Part shown: in pieces, positions 61,865-64,000 of the stretch
How the letters are laid out: every line of letters begins with the position of its first letter
Position numbering within the stretch: the first letter of the stretch is position 1
Assembly: GCF_000422705.1 (NCBI RefSeq)
Contig: NZ_AUGO01000007.1
Span: 186,001-250,000 of the forward strand
DNA length: 64,000 nucleotides
Reading direction: 5' to 3'
Source: Flavobacterium soli DSM 19725
GTDB lineage: Bacteria > Bacteroidota > Bacteroidia > Flavobacteriales > Flavobacteriaceae
Notes under the pieces: model-generated
The model's database searches: none
Told to the model about the DNA's origin: nothing
What the model saw: the letters and a program-made list of their open reading frames with translations, nothing else
Translations under genes and position numbers: made by a program

Positions 61865-62119
61865 GCTTTTGGTTTTTTTACAAAAATAATGATGTTATCA
61901 AGACTTTCTGTTATGATTTAATTTTCAGATTTATAAAATTCGCATTATGAAGGGTTTAATTATGCCGATTTAACCTCAAAGCAAGTAGGAAATAACTCTC
62001 TTGGAGTATATCAATAAAATTAAGAAATAAAAAAAATCATCAAATGAACCCATGCCGATTTGCTCAAGAAAATAATCTTAAAAAAGTTGTGTTTTCAGTA
62101 TTTCTTGATAAAATCAAGA

Positions 62120-63250
62120 TTAGTATTGGTTTAAAACAGTGATGATTATTGTTATTTCTTCGGCTGTCAACACAGGACTTATAGGCAAACTCAATATTTC
62201 CTTATGTATTTTTTCGGTTATTGGAAACGACAGATGATGCAATTGAGGCAAAGCTTTCTGTTGATGTGGCGGTATCGGGTAATGTATCTGGGTTTGAATC
62301 CCGTTTTCTAACAAATACTGTTGTAACTCGTCTCTTTTTTCGGTTTGGATGACAAACAAATGGAAAATATGATTTTCAGAATAATCATAAAATGGAAGCT
62401 GAATCTTACTGTTTTTTATTTCCGACAAATAACGTTTTGCAATTTGTCTTCTGATCGCATTTTCTTGATCCAGATGTGGCAATTTCACACTCAGGAAAGC
62501 AGCCTGAATTTCATCCAACCTTGAATTAACACCCGCCAATTCATTGTGATATTTTACTTCCGAACCATAATTGCGAAGCGAGAACAACACTTTTGCAAGA
62601 GCATCATCATTGGTTGTGATGGCTCCTGCATCGCCCAAGGCTCCCAGATTTTTACCCGGATAAAAACTAAAACCTGCGGCATGGCCTAGATTTCCGGAGA
62701 AGGAAGATGGAAGTTCTGAGTCTGCAAACTGAAACTGAACACTCATAACCGCTCCTTGTGCTTGAGCAGCATCCTCAATTACCAATATATTATTTTTTTT
62801 TGCGATTGCATTTATAGTCTCCATATCAGCAAGTTGACCATACAGATGAACCGCGAGAATGGCTTTTGTTTTGGTCGTAATGGCCTTTTCAACTTCCTTC
62901 GGGTCGATGTTGAAGGTTTTTGCATTGGGTTCAACCAAAACTGGAACCAAATCAGCTTGAAGGATGGCCAATATTGAAGCGATATAAGTATTTGCAGCAA
63001 CAATCACTTCATCCCCTTTTTGCAGTTTACCCAATTCAATATATCCTTTGAATATTAAAACCAAGGCATCGAGGCCATTCCCTACTCCAATGCAATAGTT
63101 AGTGCCACAATATTGAGCAAATTGCTTTTCAAAAGCTTGCACTTCTTCGCCTAAAATATACCAACCTTTATCCAAAAAAGACCGAAATTTTTCTTGAAAA
63201 GCCGATTCATATTGCAGGTTTATCTTATGTAGGTCTAGAAATTTTATCAT
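62120..63250 (-). CDS. DegT/DnrJ/EryC1/StrS-type sugar aminotransferase
   Basis: 376 aa from the ATG at 63250 ([13 protein letters not shown]); the open frame extends upstream, but this start overlaps the preceding stop (ATGA), which is characteristic of coupling. PLP fold: [55 protein letters not shown], then [17 protein letters not shown] with the catalytic Lys in the PGKNLGA motif. It makes amino sugars on dTDP- or UDP-linked ketosugars for glycans or LPS. In related flavobacterial clusters it pairs with an acyltransferase, as here. Confidence 0.92.
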   Translation of the reverse strand: MIKFLDLHKINLQYESAFQEKFRSFLDKGWYILGEEVQAFEKQFAQYCGTNYCIGVGNGLDALVLIFKGYIELGKLQKGDEVIVAANTYIASILAILQADLVPVLVEPNAKTFNIDPKEVEKAITTKTKAILAVHLYGQLADMETINAIAKKNNILVIEDAAQAQGAVMSVQFQFADSELPSSFSGNLGHAAGFSFYPGKNLGALGDAGAITTNDDALAKVLFSLRNYGSEVKYHNELAGVNSRLDEIQAAFLSVKLPHLDQENAIRRQIAKRYLSEIKNSKIQLPFYDYSENHIFHLFVIQTEKRDELQQYLLENGIQTQIHYPIPPHQQKALPQLHHLSFPITEKIHKEILSLPISPVLTAEEITIIITVLNQY

Positions 63251-64000
63251 AATGAAAGTGAATAAAAATCCTGATTGTAAACAGAACATCCCAGCTCTTC
63301 TTTTTGTTTTAGCAAGCCCGGATTATAACCTTTTTCGTTATTTTCTGTCACCGTTCCCATATCAAAAAAGGAAACTTTATCTTTAAAATGCTGAATTAAA
63401 TTGATAAATAAAAAATCCAAAGCCCTTAATTTTTCACCTTGTGGAGTTGTCGCGCCATACTGTGATTTTACAACATTCCCAAAATGAAAAAGCGTGATTC
63501 CTGCAACGATTTCATCTTCAAAATAGGCATTGAATTGCAAAATATTCTTAGGAAAATTATCGGCTAATTGTTGTATTTCTTCCTTCGCATGAACTGGTTT
63601 TGTGTTGTGTTTTTCTTGCAAACGCGGAACTAGGACTTTATCCCAAAAAGAGGCTAACGAAGTTTCTTCTTTGATTTCTATATCCAGTTCTGAAACCCTT
63701 CTAAAATGCTTCAATTTGCTTTTGGAAATAGTCAGATCTGAAGCAAAATCTATCGCTAAGTTCAAATCCTTTCGGTACAAAGCGGCTTTCTTTTGCCATA
63801 AAATATAATCCATTTCGAGTGCCGATTTCTTGCTGTAGATTGATATTATAGGTTTATAAATCAAGGTTTCGATATCCTTTTGCTTTAGAAAAAAAAGCAA
63901 TTGTTCGAAAACTACTGCTACTTCATCAGCATTTAATTTTTCTCCATATACCAAACCGCCATAGGTCAAGCCTTGATGCGAAAATACAGTTTCTCCCACT
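63247..64000 (-). CDS. FemAB/GNAT-like acyltransferase (5' end outside window)
   Basis: At least 251 codons; the start lies beyond the right edge (a GTG at 63999 is only an internal codon in all likelihood). FemAB/BcsL-type GNAT fold: [21 protein letters not shown], then [17 protein letters not shown], and the C-terminal [27 protein letters not shown] with [26 protein letters not shown]. Probably N-acylates an amino sugar made by the downstream DegT enzyme (inference). The stop overlaps the next start. Confidence 0.8.
   Translation of the reverse strand, partial: VGETVFSHQGLTYGGLVYGEKLNADEVAVVFEQLLFFLKQKDIETLIYKPIISIYSKKSALEMDYILWQKKAALYRKDLNLAIDFASDLTISKSKLKHFRRVSELDIEIKEETSLASFWDKVLVPRLQEKHNTKPVHAKEEIQQLADNFPKNILQFNAYFEDEIVAGITLFHFGNVVKSQYGATTPQGEKLRALDFLFINLIQHFKDKVSFFDMGTVTENNEKGYNPGLLKQKEELGCSVYNQDFYSLSL

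Overview
The window looks like a chromosomal segment of a Flavobacteriaceae bacterium, most likely Flavobacterium or a close relative. The evidence is the AT-rich sequence, two proteins with C-terminal type IX secretion sorting domains, a TonB-dependent receptor with an N-terminal regulatory domain, a CarB that lacks the C-terminal allosteric domain, a zinc-free type B L31, and promoters of the Bacteroidota form TTG-N19-TAnnTTTG (clear copies in front of rpmH and the zapA operon). No tRNA, rRNA or CRISPR array was seen.

Layout, 1-45 kb. The left edge holds the 3' end of an unknown gene, a half-copy of an attC-like repeat, a large inverted repeat and a phage-tail-collar-like protein (1-1.5 kb). 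A tripartite RND efflux operon (adaptor, pump, outer membrane factor) runs leftward at 1.7-7.4 kb. A secreted aryl-sulfotransferase-like protein follows, then carB, rpmH, a lytic transglycosylase, a pirin, the tRNA methylthiotransferase mtaB, a TPR/LuxR-type regulator, a GlmU-like enzyme and L31 (8-22.7 kb). A rightward run (22.9-28.8 kb) encodes a DUF4199 protein, a glycosyltransferase, a phosphosugar mutase and an MsbA-like ABC exporter. Then come an AraC regulator, a TonB receptor, an M23 peptidase, and the block coiled-coil gene / zapA / 6S-like RNA / rny (28.8-37.3 kb). Two transporters, an Rrf2 regulator, a subclass B1 metallo-beta-lactamase, meaB and a MATE pump complete the housekeeping part (37.4-44.6 kb).

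Layout, 44.6-61 kb: the unusual region. A 21-bp minisatellite (45.0-45.2 kb) lies in front of a tyrosine recombinase pseudogene (45544-46566) whose TGA codon removes the catalytic His and Tyr. Directly downstream are about 14 gene units, all on the + strand. They are separated by 13 related elements of about 115-140 bp with imperfect inverted-repeat arms, plus a decayed 14th. Each element starts with ...AAC and ends with GTT.... The first 7-10 bases of each unit are complementary to the last 7-10 bases of the same unit, rather than to those of its neighbours. This is the signature left by gene cassettes inserted from circles at attC sites. The locus therefore resembles a sedentary integron built from a XerC/D-like recombinase (no IntI-type insertion seen) and non-canonical attC sites, now probably frozen by loss of the integrase. 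Cargo includes an Abi-C-like protein, a HEPN-like protein, a cyclase-like-fold protein, two GNATs, a four-gene WYL-regulator operon, lipoproteins, a GloVer-repeat T9SS protein, a DUF4240 protein and a Tat-exported aminotransferase.

Layout, 61-64 kb. After the array come an NTF2-like protein, a membrane-protein remnant, a small conserved-looking ORF, and a DegT/DnrJ aminotransferase translationally coupled to a FemAB-like acyltransferase cut by the right edge. The last two are probably part of a nucleotide-sugar or surface-polysaccharide cluster.
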